From Deltaproteobacteria bacterium (GTDB lineage Bacteria > Myxococcota_A > Polyangia > JAAYKL01), in assembly GCA_016935665.1 (NCBI GenBank), contig JAFGQN010000081.1, forward strand, positions 27,371-91,370: a stretch of 64,000 bases of DNA. The letters are read 5' to 3'. Shown here piece by piece: positions 55,468-64,000 of this stretch (position 1 is the stretch's first letter; every line of letters starts with the position of its first letter). The translations under genes were made by a program, and so were the position numbers. The notes under the pieces were generated by a model. It was not told the DNA's origin. It did no database searches and saw only the letters and a program-made list of their open reading frames with translations.

Positions 55468-55977
55468 ATGCCACCTCGATGGTATGCAGCGAACCTTCAA
55501 TCCAACAGAGAACATCAGGCACAGCAATATATGCAGGGAAATAATGTGGTTCATTTTTTGCCCACATATCTGTGCGCCTCATGTCGAAAAGACCGGGAAA
55601 AGACGCTGGTGAAACCATTGTTCCCCGGGTATATCTTTGTTCGCATTGAAATACCGGGAGAACAAAAAACAACCGTCCTGAAGTCACCGGGCGTGTGTGG
55701 CATTGTCAGTTTTTCAGGGACGGCGGCGCCAGTAGACGATGAGGTGATAGAAAGTCTGCAAATTTTAACCGGTGCGGCATCCGGGGATGTCCGGCCTCAT
55801 CCGCTGGTCAGGGCGGGTACACGAGTCCGTGTTATTGATGGTCCATTTAAAAATGCCGTGGGCGTGTTGTGCGATTCAGAAAATCACAAAAAGCAATTGC
55901 TGGTGGAAGTCACATTCCTGGGGCGCGCAGTGGCAGTCCCCATCGATCCCAAACAGGTGGAACCCGTTATCGGGTGA
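55468..55977 (+). CDS. NusG/UpxY-family transcription antitermination paralogue
   Basis: The ATG at 55468 (AAAGGAT upstream) gives MPPRWYAANLQSNREHQ, a NusG N-terminal (NGN) start; a longer frame would begin inside the tRNA. The NGN core has LFPGYIFVRIEI and LKSPGVCGIVSF, and the C-terminal KOW has VRAGTRVRVIDGPFKNAVGV with VAVPIDPKQVEPVIG. This is the UpxY/RfaH-like NusG paralogue group of 169 residues, usually next to capsule or secondary-metabolite operons whose elongation it promotes. No such operon follows here; it starts 27 bases after tRNA-Leu. Target unknown. Confidence 0.88.
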   Translation: MPPRWYAANLQSNREHQAQQYMQGNNVVHFLPTYLCASCRKDREKTLVKPLFPGYIFVRIEIPGEQKTTVLKSPGVCGIVSFSGTAAPVDDEVIESLQILTGAASGDVRPHPLVRAGTRVRVIDGPFKNAVGVLCDSENHKKQLLVEVTFLGRAVAVPIDPKQVEPVIG

Positions 55978-56018
55978 TGTGTCGCCGCACAGAGATCCAT
56001 TTCGCCGTCACAGTATTG

Positions 56019-56378
56019 TTATAATTGTAAAAATTCCGCCAGTTGCAGCGGATCGGTGGTTTTGGGCAATACCTTGTCGACCCCCTCCGGCGGCGCATTG
56101 AATGCCGCATCCGTCCCCGTCAGAACAATCACCTTTTCAATGGATGGATATTCGGATTTCCAGTAAATGGCATTGTCCAGTCCCTTGGGTTGCCCCGGGC
56201 CAAGCAAATGGTCACACAAAACGTGCGTCACTTCGCGGGTATCCAGTATCAACTCCGCATCGGCGATGGACCTGGCGGTGATGATCTCTGTCGCTTTTCT
56301 GGAAAGGATGCGACTTAAGGCGCGACATACAGATGCCTCATCGTCAATTATCAGGAGTACTTTGTCATTGGTGGTCAT
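56019..56378 (-). CDS. Single-domain response regulator
   Basis: 119 residues, one receiver domain and no output domain. The phosphorylation pocket is complete: D12 D13 in IIDDEAS, the acceptor D56 in LCDHLLG, T87 in VLTGTD, and K106 in VLPKTTDP. It could accept phosphate from the hybrid kinase 0.8 kb upstream or another kinase and pass it on or bind a target. It is on the minus strand, converging with the NusG paralogue. Confidence 0.92.
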   Translation of the reverse strand: MTTNDKVLLIIDDEASVCRALSRILSRKATEIITARSIADAELILDTREVTHVLCDHLLGPGQPKGLDNAIYWKSEYPSIEKVIVLTGTDAAFNAPPEGVDKVLPKTTDPLQLAEFLQL

Positions 56379-56500
56379 AGCGTTTCCGTTTCAGCTCTCC
56401 GGTGCCATGTTTTCTGTCAGACCGGAAGGTGGTTGCATCGTCCCGTAATCAATTGAACTTTCTGCCGTTTTCAGTCAGCCAGACAGTGTAAAGCATACTT

Positions 56501-57286
56501 TTAAATCACATCCAATATGTCTTCTTTGACCCACCCTGGAATTACATATCTTTTTAAGAGAGGAAATGTTTCATTCATATCAAGTTCCTCAAAGAGATCG
56601 CAGTACACATAATATATTTCATCTCTTAAATCAGACCAATGCAACGGCGAAATATCCGCCAATCGCTTCCAGTCTTCTGTACTCAAGTCTTCAAATTTGC
56701 TGCGCAACATCTTGCCCATAAGGGATTCCAAAGGCTCATGGGACAATTCATAACTGTTGAAATACAGCATTTTTTTCCAGTCCAGATTCACTGTTTCAAG
56801 GGGCAACGGGCTTTCACCATCGTAAAACAGCACGGGTGCCTGCCAGTTCATTTTCACTGCCGCCCCGAGAATCTGACAGACAATACTGCGATAACACGAA
56901 TCTTTTTTATCCACTGAGAAAATCAGAGGTCCCACTTCCATCTCTTTGCCCGCACTTAAAATGATGCAGAGCAGTTCAAACGGTATCCAATTGGCATCCA
57001 CAATGGGAATGATCATATCGGACACACCATCCCTGGTGAGACAGTTCACCATAGGACCACAAACGGTATAAGGGGTTCCCATATATTGACAAATCTGCCA
57101 TATTGCCCGTTGAGACTCGCGCGCGATGGCGGCCTGCCCTTTAAAGCAATTGCAGGTGAGCTGTTCCATGATGGTGTCACCCAGTATTTCCTGGTTGAGA
57201 ATGGTGAGCTGGCCATTGCGGGTGTGCATAACGGAATTCAGAAGCGATTTAAGCTCTTTTGGAGTGGATGTCGGTGTACAGTGCAT
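56501..57286 (-). CDS. Hypothetical protein of unknown function
   Basis: 261 residues with no signal peptide, membrane helix or motif I recognise. Its regular blocks (MEQLTCNCFKGQAAIARES, RAIWQICQYMGTPYTVCG, DMIIPIVDANWIPFELLCI, WKRLADISPLHWSDLRDEI) and uninterrupted frame make it a real gene. Several Cys and Trp are evenly spread. Start codon ATG at 57286 lacks a clear ribosome site; a downstream Met could be used. Divergent from the metalloprotease gene, with 73 bases between them. Confidence 0.7.
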   Translation of the reverse strand: MHCTPTSTPKELKSLLNSVMHTRNGQLTILNQEILGDTIMEQLTCNCFKGQAAIARESQRAIWQICQYMGTPYTVCGPMVNCLTRDGVSDMIIPIVDANWIPFELLCIILSAGKEMEVGPLIFSVDKKDSCYRSIVCQILGAAVKMNWQAPVLFYDGESPLPLETVNLDWKKMLYFNSYELSHEPLESLMGKMLRSKFEDLSTEDWKRLADISPLHWSDLRDEIYYVYCDLFEELDMNETFPLLKRYVIPGWVKEDILDVI

Positions 57287-57359
57287 AATATATTCTTATC
57301 TCCCCAAACAGGTGCCAATTGACGGTTTTTTCCACGAAGGGTAATCTAATTCCAGACTT

Positions 57360-60269
57360 ATGAAACAATATGTATCCATAGACAGGAAAGGGCACGCAAT
57401 TGGTGTCCCTTTAATTTTCTTTTTTCTGATCATATCCCATGCCGCAAAAGGGGGTGACCCCGAACTCGCGTATCATACGTTAAAAACGGATCACTTCAAT
57501 ATCCATTATGATAAGTCGCTGCAGAAACTGGCCGAACGGACGGCCGTCGCCGCAGAAAACGCTTACCTTCTGGTCACATCCACCGTCGGGTGGAAAGTGG
57601 AAGGGCCCACGGAGATTCATCTGGTGGACAACACCGATTATTCCAACGGGCTGGCGTCCCCGTACCACTATCCGTTTATTCAGCTCTATGCCACGCCGCC
57701 CAGCATCGATTCATCTCTGCAAAACAACGATGACTGGCTGTTTTCCCTGGTGTTGCACGAATTCACCCACGAAGCCCATGTTCAGATGCAGTACGGTGTG
57801 TCGCGCGTGTACAACACCATTTTTGGTGATTTGTTTTTGCCCAACTCCATGATTCCCCGCTGGTTTACCGAAGGGTTGGCGGTCATGATGGAAACATATC
57901 GCACCACCCGTGGCCGGATTCGAGCGCCTTACTATGCCATGATTATGCGCACCCACTCTCTGGAAGGCAAATTTCAATCGCTGGCAGAAATGTCCAACGC
58001 CACCCTGGATTATCCCAGGGGCGACGCCGACTATGTGTATGGCGGCATGTTCATGGACTATCTGCGGACACGCCTTGGCGAACAGACCATCCGGGAGATT
58101 TGTCACAAATACGCATGGCAACCTCTGCCCTATGCATTGAATCGCGTCTTCTTTGAAGTGTCCGGCATTCCCTTAAAGGAACTCTTCGAGGACTTCACGA
58201 AGGCTATGAAAGACAACGCGCTGGCGGTGCAGGCACGCATCCTTGAGGAGGGCGAAACCCAATCGAAGCGATTGACTTTCACTGGTGAAAACAAGGGGCA
58301 CGCCATTATCGATGCCGCCACCGGACAATTCATTTTACCTCTGGCAGATGGACAGGACCGTTCCGCCATAACGGCGTATCCGCTATCAGCGGCCGGCGTG
58401 GTGGACCAGGGCGTACCGCTGGCGCTCGCGGGCGCCGATGCATCGCTCTGCCTCGATAATCAGGGCAATCTGTACTATGTGCGCACCGCGCCTTATAAAG
58501 ATAAATATCGATTTCGGGATTTATTTGTCCTCGAAAAAGGGCATCAAACACCCAGACGCCTTACCGAAGGCGCACGGGTGAAAAGCGCCGCAGTTTCACC
58601 GGATGGCAGGCAGGCGGTCATCATCACCAATTCCGCCGGCATCCTTCGCATGGAACTGCTCGATTTGACGGACAATACCCGACGCCTGCTCATCCCCGAA
58701 TCAGAAAAGATGCACTATTATGCGCCCACCTTCTCTCCGGACGGGAAAACCCTCGCTTTCCTATGGCGTCAGGGCGGGCGCGTGGATGTGGCCCTCATGG
58801 ACATGGCTTCAGAGCAGGCGTACTACGTCACCAACGACGACGCCATCGAAGACGACCTGCGGTTTACCCCGGATGGGAAATATCTGATGTTCATGTCCGG
58901 CGTCACCGGAATCGACAATGTATTTGCCCGCGACATGGTGTCCGGCGCCCTTAAGCAGGTCACCAACGTGGTGTCCGCCGCTCGCTCGCCCGTACCTGGC
59001 CCCGACGGAAAAACGTTATATTTTCTCAAATACTATTCCATTGGCTGGGACCTGCATCGCACCACCGTGGATTTGGATGCGCTCCCCCTGTTTGTTCCCC
59101 CCGCCCGGACATTGGTTCACTCGCCAGACCTGGCCGATGTGCCGTTTAATGTCAACGGAGCGCCCTATAACCCGCTGCCCCGGTTTCGCCCCTTCTCCTG
59201 GGAATTCACGTCCCGCAATGTGGGCGGCGCACAGATTGTGGAAATATCGTCTTTAATAGAAGATGCCGCCCGGCTTCATACAATGAACCTGTTGTACAGT
59301 CACAACTTTTCCACCAGCACCCCCTCGTTCAGCGCCAGCTACATTTACAACGGTCTTTTGCCCACGTTCAATCTCGGTTTTTCCTGGGCGCAGGATGAAG
59401 TTCCCACGGGATACCTGGTGGGGGGCATGGAGTCTCCCTGGATCCGACGCAGCTGGTCGGCCGATATTGGATTCAGTTTCCCACTGATGGCACTGGACGA
59501 ACATTTGTCATTTTCGCTGGGATACTCCCTGAATCAATCCGGTCCCATCGAAAATCTGCCGGTGGAGGTGGATCCCAACAGCGATTTGCCCAATATGCCC
59601 ACTCAGTATTTTCGCACCGGTGTGCGCTTTGGTTGGAGTTACTCCGATACATGGAACAGCCCGCGCGCCATATCGCGGGAGGATGGGCGCACCCTGGGAT
59701 TTGCTGTCTCCCTGTACCATCCGGAACTGGGGGGAGACCGGGAACAGATTGCATTCAGCTGGCGCTGGCGCGAGTTTCGTTGCGCGCCCTTTGGCGAAAA
59801 CCACGTGCTGGCAATGGAACTGGATGGCCGGGCATATGTGTCCAACCCCAACCACCAGTCCAGTATTTACGCCGGTAGTTATGGCGATCAGGACCTGGTG
59901 GATGCGGTATTAAACGAAAGCGAAATGGGACTGCCGCTGATTCGCGGGTACGAAGCGGACTTCATCTCCGGCGACCACTATCAGTCGTTGCGTCTGGAGT
60001 ACCGCTTCCCCATCTGGCGCGCCCAGCTGGCCTACGAAACGCTGCCGGTGTTTTTTGAGCAGGTGCACGGCGCGATCTTTTCCGACAATCTGCTCATCTC
60101 GTACGATCAGTTCACCATGGAGGACTATTTTGCCGCGGCGGGACTGGAGCTGGTATGGTCGTTCTATCTGGGATACCACATGCCCATGACACTGCGCACC
60201 GGATACGCCCACGGATTCATGGAACACGGCGTAAATGAGTTTATACTGGTAGTTGGCGGCAGCTTTTAA
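57360..60269 (+). CDS. Secreted metalloprotease-like/TolB-propeller/outer-membrane beta-barrel protein
   Basis: A signal peptide (hydrophobic IGVPLIFFFLIISHA) is followed by a peptidase MA-like domain: the zinc motif HEFTH (H133, E134, H137) in VLHEFTHEAHVQM and the third ligand E171 in WFTEGLAV. Then a WD40-like/TolB propeller (about 330-570: SPDGRQAVIIT, FSPDGKTLAFLW, FTPDGKYLMFMS, GPDGKTLYFLK) and a C-terminal domain (about 620-969) of alternating strands ending in Phe (VVGGSF), as in outer-membrane barrels. At 969 residues it is like surface-exposed predicted proteases of Myxococcota. Domains are clear; catalysis is inferred. Confidence 0.88.
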   Translation: MKQYVSIDRKGHAIGVPLIFFFLIISHAAKGGDPELAYHTLKTDHFNIHYDKSLQKLAERTAVAAENAYLLVTSTVGWKVEGPTEIHLVDNTDYSNGLASPYHYPFIQLYATPPSIDSSLQNNDDWLFSLVLHEFTHEAHVQMQYGVSRVYNTIFGDLFLPNSMIPRWFTEGLAVMMETYRTTRGRIRAPYYAMIMRTHSLEGKFQSLAEMSNATLDYPRGDADYVYGGMFMDYLRTRLGEQTIREICHKYAWQPLPYALNRVFFEVSGIPLKELFEDFTKAMKDNALAVQARILEEGETQSKRLTFTGENKGHAIIDAATGQFILPLADGQDRSAITAYPLSAAGVVDQGVPLALAGADASLCLDNQGNLYYVRTAPYKDKYRFRDLFVLEKGHQTPRRLTEGARVKSAAVSPDGRQAVIITNSAGILRMELLDLTDNTRRLLIPESEKMHYYAPTFSPDGKTLAFLWRQGGRVDVALMDMASEQAYYVTNDDAIEDDLRFTPDGKYLMFMSGVTGIDNVFARDMVSGALKQVTNVVSAARSPVPGPDGKTLYFLKYYSIGWDLHRTTVDLDALPLFVPPARTLVHSPDLADVPFNVNGAPYNPLPRFRPFSWEFTSRNVGGAQIVEISSLIEDAARLHTMNLLYSHNFSTSTPSFSASYIYNGLLPTFNLGFSWAQDEVPTGYLVGGMESPWIRRSWSADIGFSFPLMALDEHLSFSLGYSLNQSGPIENLPVEVDPNSDLPNMPTQYFRTGVRFGWSYSDTWNSPRAISREDGRTLGFAVSLYHPELGGDREQIAFSWRWREFRCAPFGENHVLAMELDGRAYVSNPNHQSSIYAGSYGDQDLVDAVLNESEMGLPLIRGYEADFISGDHYQSLRLEYRFPIWRAQLAYETLPVFFEQVHGAIFSDNLLISYDQFTMEDYFAAAGLELVWSFYLGYHMPMTLRTGYAHGFMEHGVNEFILVVGGSF

Positions 60270-60296
60270 CGTCACCCCACACATGGATAAAAAAAG

Positions 60297-60875
60297 ATGA
60301 AACACCCTCTTTTTACAAAAATAATTCCCCCAATCGTTGCATTCATGAGTATCGGCTGCTGGGACAACCCTGCCCACGAGCTGGATACTCCCATCAATAC
60401 CATTGACACCGCCACGGATTCGGACAGCGACACCGCCCTTCAGGACTCCGCAAGCGATACAACAACACTTAAGCGCAACTCACTGCTCGCCGAGGACTGG
60501 ACCGGTTTTGGAGATGCCTGCACCGCAGACACCGACTGTACGGCCTATCCATCGGAACACAAACGCTGCATTCAGGATGTCATGTCACTGGTCAATTCAC
60601 CGGGAGGCTACTGCACCGCCTGCTGCAACACCCCTGGCGTTGACGTCTGTGGTCCCAATGTGGACTGCGTGGGCGCCGCCAATGCCTTTTTAATCTGCCT
60701 CGCCCGCTGTGAAACCGACGCAGACTGCCGCACCGAAGACAATTACGAATGCCACCAGGGCCTGTACTACATGGAAACCATCTTCACCGGCAAGTACTGC
60801 CTCCCCAACGCCGCCCATATCACACCGGACACCGACAACGTCCAGCAAACCACCTGTCCCTGGCCCTGGCTGTAA
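60297..60875 (+). CDS. Cys-rich lipoprotein of unknown function
   Basis: Signal MKHPLFTKIIPPIVAFMSIG with lipidated Cys21, then an Asp/Thr/Ser linker (about 28-60) and a Cys-rich domain with 14 or so Cys (DACTADTDCTAYPS, YCTACCNTPGVDVCG, DCVGAANAFLICLARCE, DADCRTEDNYECHQG). The pattern suggests several disulphides. Begins 28 bases after the metalloprotease gene, so the two are probably co-transcribed and might act together. No family known. Confidence 0.78.
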   Translation: MKHPLFTKIIPPIVAFMSIGCWDNPAHELDTPINTIDTATDSDSDTALQDSASDTTTLKRNSLLAEDWTGFGDACTADTDCTAYPSEHKRCIQDVMSLVNSPGGYCTACCNTPGVDVCGPNVDCVGAANAFLICLARCETDADCRTEDNYECHQGLYYMETIFTGKYCLPNAAHITPDTDNVQQTTCPWPWL

Positions 60876-61432
60876 AAAAAACGCCTGTTCCCTTTTTCAA
60901 GGGTTGTTTCACATGCAAATGCGAAAACAATGAGTAAATATCGGATATATGGCCCGCGTCGCTGGTTGCTATGAAATGACAGGCAAAATAAAATTCTTCA
61001 GTCGACACCGCATGCATCGGAAATCCGCATTGCTTTGTTGTTTCGTCATTGGGCAACTGCTGGCGCACCCGCTGCAATTTTCCCCCATCCATCCGTTTTT
61101 GCCCTCGGACACCGAAGAAATTACACAGGTGGACACCCCCAAAAGTCATTGCCGCAATCCCACGTCGATAGAAGGTGCGACAAAACTCGGCGATCCTGTC
61201 ACCCCCCATCACACCCCATCGGGATTAATGGCGTTTGAGCGCGACTTTTCCGGAAGTAACGAATGCAACCGTCTACCGGTCAATGCGTCCACATTGCCCA
61301 TTTCCCTGCATGGTAAAGGAAACGCGCTCTGCCGTGCCCCACCCCGACTGACTTGATTTCTTTTGTCGAAAATAACGCAATGTATTGATGTCACCGATCA
61401 TCCCAAAGGGATCGGTACTGCTGGAGGTTTTC
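60876..61432. other. Intergenic region without a convincing gene
   Basis: A 135-codon plus-strand frame (60949-61356) includes a hydrophobic stretch (ALLCCFVIGQLLAHP) that could be a signal peptide. It lacks a good ribosome site and overlaps a similar minus-strand frame, so I do not call it. Nothing else stands out. Confidence 0.35.
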
Positions 61433-61582
61433 ATGAAAAAGGAACTCAGTCAGAATAATTCTGTCAGGCAGATGGAGTCAGAGGAAGACTCTGAAAAAAA
61501 GTCATCGGCGACACTGTTTTTCATACTGGTGTTTTTAGTCCCGCTTATCGCCGCCATTGTCGCCAGAATCCTCTGGGGCTAA
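61433..61582 (+). CDS. Small single-pass membrane peptide, 49 residues
   Basis: GGAGG five bases before the ATG at 61433 is one of the best ribosome sites in the window. The protein has a charged head (MKKELSQNNSVRQMESEEDS) and one membrane helix (LFFILVFLVPLIAAIVA) with a short tail RILWG. No relatives are recognised. It may be a regulator or small envelope protein. It converges with the DUF4139 gene. Confidence 0.7.
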   Translation: MKKELSQNNSVRQMESEEDSEKKSSATLFFILVFLVPLIAAIVARILWG

Positions 61583-61639
61583 CATCCCCGACTAACGTGT
61601 CCATCGTGTTCATTCCTCCTCGATCCCACCGGTTTCCCC

Positions 61640-63880
61640 TCACGGCGTCAGGGTTAAATCCTTGAGCAAATCATCCAGTTCGATGCGTTTTTCGAGGCGC
61701 TGACTGTTTTGCTCCACAATTTCGCGGCCAATCTGGGCCGACTTCTGGCTGAATTCATCCAGGCGATCGCTGAGCTTTTTGCGCAGGGCAGTGGCGCGGG
61801 TGTCCTTTTTAATGGCGCTCAGATTCTCCCTTGTATCTTCAGCCCGGCTGTCCAGTTCCCGCTGCTGGTCTTCCAGACCGGCAATCTGCATATCGATGCG
61901 GCCAATTTCCTGCCGCAAATCGATAATGGGCTGAATCTGCGCCTTCATTTTATCGGTCACCGTATTCAAATGCAAAAAGCGCGTCAGCAGCGCCACCGCA
62001 TTGCCATCCCAAATGGTAATGGAGCTGCGTGAGGGGGTCTGCTCCACCACGGTCACTTTGCTTTCGGTTTGATTGGCCGCCACCTGGATGGGCACCAGAT
62101 AGGCGTCGGGCAGTACATCCACATCGCTTTCTTTGGGGGTAACCAGGTTGTACTCATTGCCCGCTCGGGGATGGCGCACCAGCACCTTGTAGCCGTTTTT
62201 GGACTTCATGCCCTTGACCGACCAGGTGGTCTCCCGCCGGTGAAACCGCTCGGTGTACAAAACGCCCCGAACAATTTTTAACAGCGTGGCATCCGAGTAG
62301 CGGTAATCGTCGGTGGAACGCACCACAATCCTGGGCTCCACCGCAAAGGGAATGGTGGTCTCGGCTTTGCCCGCCACCGCCTCCGACAACCCTTCGCCCA
62401 CAAAACTGCCGCCCGAGTATATGCTGATGGGCCCCGATTCCAGCACAAACTCGGTACTGTTGGTAAAACGCACCACCCGGTAGGGATTGTACTCGTATCC
62501 GCTGCCCGAACCGCCGGGGCGAAACAGGAATGTTTGCTCGCCTTTTACAAATTCATTGATGAGCGCCACCATGGTGGCGCTGCCATCGGGCAGGGTCACC
62601 CGCTTTGCCAAATCAAAGGTGGACAACCCGGCCACCCGTTTGGCGGTGGCGTTGGCCTGCATACTTTCGTGCATGCTCCTGCCGGACATGGCCATGGCTG
62701 GCGGCGGCGCCGGCGACGGTTCCATTCGCATTTCGTCATCGGCGTCCGCCATCGAATTCTTCTCCTCAAAAGCGCGGTCCTTCTTTTTGGCCTTCATGGC
62801 AGCGCCCGACACGCGCTCCCGCTTCATGGCCATTTTTGATTCCTCCATGGCCGGGGCCATCTCAGTGGCCACCATATCGGCCATGCCTTCGGCCTCTTTT
62901 TCAAAGTACGCTCCGTCATCCATGGTGGCTTCCCCCATGGCCACCGCCGCCCGTTTTTCCACACCACTGCCTGACAAATCGGGGCGAGTCACATTGCGCG
63001 GCGTGTGCAAATCATACCGAAACGCAATGGGGGCGCCCGCGGTAAGGCTCAGCGACACATCGTCCCAGTTTTCGCCGCTGGTATTGTCCACCACCGCCCA
63101 GCTCTGCAACAGAGCCCGGCCCGGTTCCTTTTCGTCGAGCACAATCCGATACGTGGGTTTCCAAAGCGGCGCGGCCACCACATAGCTCACCACCAAATCG
63201 TGGGGGCCGTTGTCGCTTAAGCGAATGGCAATTTCCACCTGCTGAAACATGCCCTCCCCGGCGCTGGCGTCCAGGGTGCGATTGAGCTGCATCACCAGAT
63301 CGCTGTCGTGAATCGCCACATTGTCGACGTCGGACAGTTTCACCACGTTGACCTCACTGCCGTTGAGCAGCGTCAATTTGTGTTCCAGTGTGCCCGGGTG
63401 CGAAAACAGCACCTCGGCATCTTCGGGGGGGACGGGGGGTTTAATTTCCTCCACCATTACAATGCGTCCCTCGGCCCGGCGACCCTCGCGGGTGTGCACC
63501 GTCAGATACGTGCCCCGCAGCCCATCCAGAATGGTGGCCAGGTTGCCCTTTGTCGACGACAACGCCGCCAGCGCCGCATTCTGCCACGACTGCGGGTCGA
63601 GCGGAATAGAGATGCTCAGCGCCTGGCCCGTGGATTTGTCCACCACCGTGAGACTCTTGAGCAGGTCGTTCACCTGATCCTTGCGTACCCGCAATGTGAG
63701 CAGATTGCCTTTCACCGTGCCCTGTCGTTCAAAATAGCCAATGCCGTTTCGATAAAGCACCACCCGATTCAACTGCAGCGGCCCTTCAGTGGCGGGCAGT
63801 TGCATTCTGTTTTGAGACGCCCCGCAGCCCACCATCAGCAAAACGCCCAGAACCATTAAATATTGTCTGTATCGATACAT
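61640..63880 (-). CDS. DUF4139 domain lipoprotein
   Basis: The start at 63880 (GGGAG upstream) gives signal MYRYRQYLMVLGVLLMVGC with Cys19; a longer frame from 63958 would add 26 residues. The mature protein has YRNGIGYFERQG, LRVRKDQVNDLLKSL, then the DUF4139-type core (LSDNGPHDLVVSYVV, PLWKPTYRIVLDEKE, LLQSWAVVDNTSGENWDDV, SLSLTAGAPIAF). A Met/Ala/Glu-rich segment lies in the middle (about 340-415), and there is a coiled-coil end with IGRIDMQIAGLEDQQRELDS. Function of the family is unknown, probably a cell-envelope structural role. 746 residues. Confidence 0.82.
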   Translation of the reverse strand: MYRYRQYLMVLGVLLMVGCGASQNRMQLPATEGPLQLNRVVLYRNGIGYFERQGTVKGNLLTLRVRKDQVNDLLKSLTVVDKSTGQALSISIPLDPQSWQNAALAALSSTKGNLATILDGLRGTYLTVHTREGRRAEGRIVMVEEIKPPVPPEDAEVLFSHPGTLEHKLTLLNGSEVNVVKLSDVDNVAIHDSDLVMQLNRTLDASAGEGMFQQVEIAIRLSDNGPHDLVVSYVVAAPLWKPTYRIVLDEKEPGRALLQSWAVVDNTSGENWDDVSLSLTAGAPIAFRYDLHTPRNVTRPDLSGSGVEKRAAVAMGEATMDDGAYFEKEAEGMADMVATEMAPAMEESKMAMKRERVSGAAMKAKKKDRAFEEKNSMADADDEMRMEPSPAPPPAMAMSGRSMHESMQANATAKRVAGLSTFDLAKRVTLPDGSATMVALINEFVKGEQTFLFRPGGSGSGYEYNPYRVVRFTNSTEFVLESGPISIYSGGSFVGEGLSEAVAGKAETTIPFAVEPRIVVRSTDDYRYSDATLLKIVRGVLYTERFHRRETTWSVKGMKSKNGYKVLVRHPRAGNEYNLVTPKESDVDVLPDAYLVPIQVAANQTESKVTVVEQTPSRSSITIWDGNAVALLTRFLHLNTVTDKMKAQIQPIIDLRQEIGRIDMQIAGLEDQQRELDSRAEDTRENLSAIKKDTRATALRKKLSDRLDEFSQKSAQIGREIVEQNSQRLEKRIELDDLLKDLTLTP

Positions 63881-64000
63881 ATATTTTTCTCCCTGGTATG
63901 TGCGGTAACCATGACAGCAAAAAGACGCAAGAACAAGATGAAACTGCGTCCCACGCATATTGCATACCAGGGCAATCGCAAGAATGAAATGTTTTCTAAA

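Noticed and set aside
60949..61356. 135-codon plus-strand frame
   Set aside because: Weak start, overlapping minus-strand frame and no family; kept only as a note on the intergenic region.

Overview
The window suggests an uncultured member of the Myxococcota (former Deltaproteobacteria) of moderate GC. The main clues are a MYXO-CTERM-like C-terminal anchor (GGCMCS, then a membrane helix and basic residues), about 27 MopE-type repeats of the form C-[DN]-G-x-D-x-[DN]-C-[DN]-G-x-x-D-E in one giant protein, and an unusually dense set of secreted lipoproteins whose mature ends carry Asp/Ser/Thr/Gly-rich linkers. The lineage call is inference. There is no transposase, integrase, phage gene, rRNA or CRISPR array. 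One tRNA gene, tRNA-Leu(GAG), is present.

Layout. 1-2.1 kb: the 3' end of a GNAT acetyltransferase gene and a pectate-lyase lipoprotein. 2.2-14.1 kb: mainly housekeeping and signalling genes (a stand-alone trpB, a CHASE/GAF/PAS/GGDEF cyclase, htpG, a LacI-type sugar-binding/GGDEF fusion, an EF-G gene away from the str operon, tyrA). 14.1-23.3 kb: one reading frame of about 3000 codons for a surface VWA/MopE-repeat protein. It looks like two ancestral genes joined in frame (junction near 18.41 kb), and it also seems to have a frameshift close to its 3' end. 23.5-24.3 kb: a Cys-rich lipoprotein. 24.9-26.7 kb: a lower-GC two-gene island, an AAA/SMC-like ATPase plus a small TOPRIM-like protein, which resembles a split OLD-type defence module. 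26.7-41.7 kb: an envelope region of lipoproteins and exported proteins (a minisatellite-bearing lipoprotein, tandem CAP proteins, a beta-helix protein, an FGE-fold lipoprotein, a two-domain rhodanese, an OmpA-like lipoprotein), together with a DUF2284 protein, a ferritin-like protein and a GH13 enzyme. 42-57.3 kb: DUF4404, an MFS transporter, a histidine kinase, mutM, a HAD hydrolase, a PAP2_C phosphatase-like membrane protein, a beta-helix lipoprotein, khpA, a metallophosphoesterase/adenylate-kinase pair, a hybrid histidine kinase, tRNA-Leu, a NusG paralogue, a single-domain response regulator and an unknown protein. 57.3-63.9 kb: a large outer-membrane metalloprotease/propeller/barrel protein, a Cys-rich lipoprotein, a 49-residue membrane peptide and a DUF4139 lipoprotein.

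How the parts fit. About fourteen lipoprotein-type N-termini and several other exported proteins point to a cell that invests heavily in its surface and in polymer or protein attack, as expected of a predatory or scavenging myxobacterium. Two GGDEF proteins with intact inhibitory sites, two histidine kinases and a lone receiver suggest second-messenger and phosphorelay control. The most system-like novelty is the ATPase/TOPRIM pair. The most striking single gene is the giant repeat protein, with an anchor and a second lipoprotein signal in its middle.
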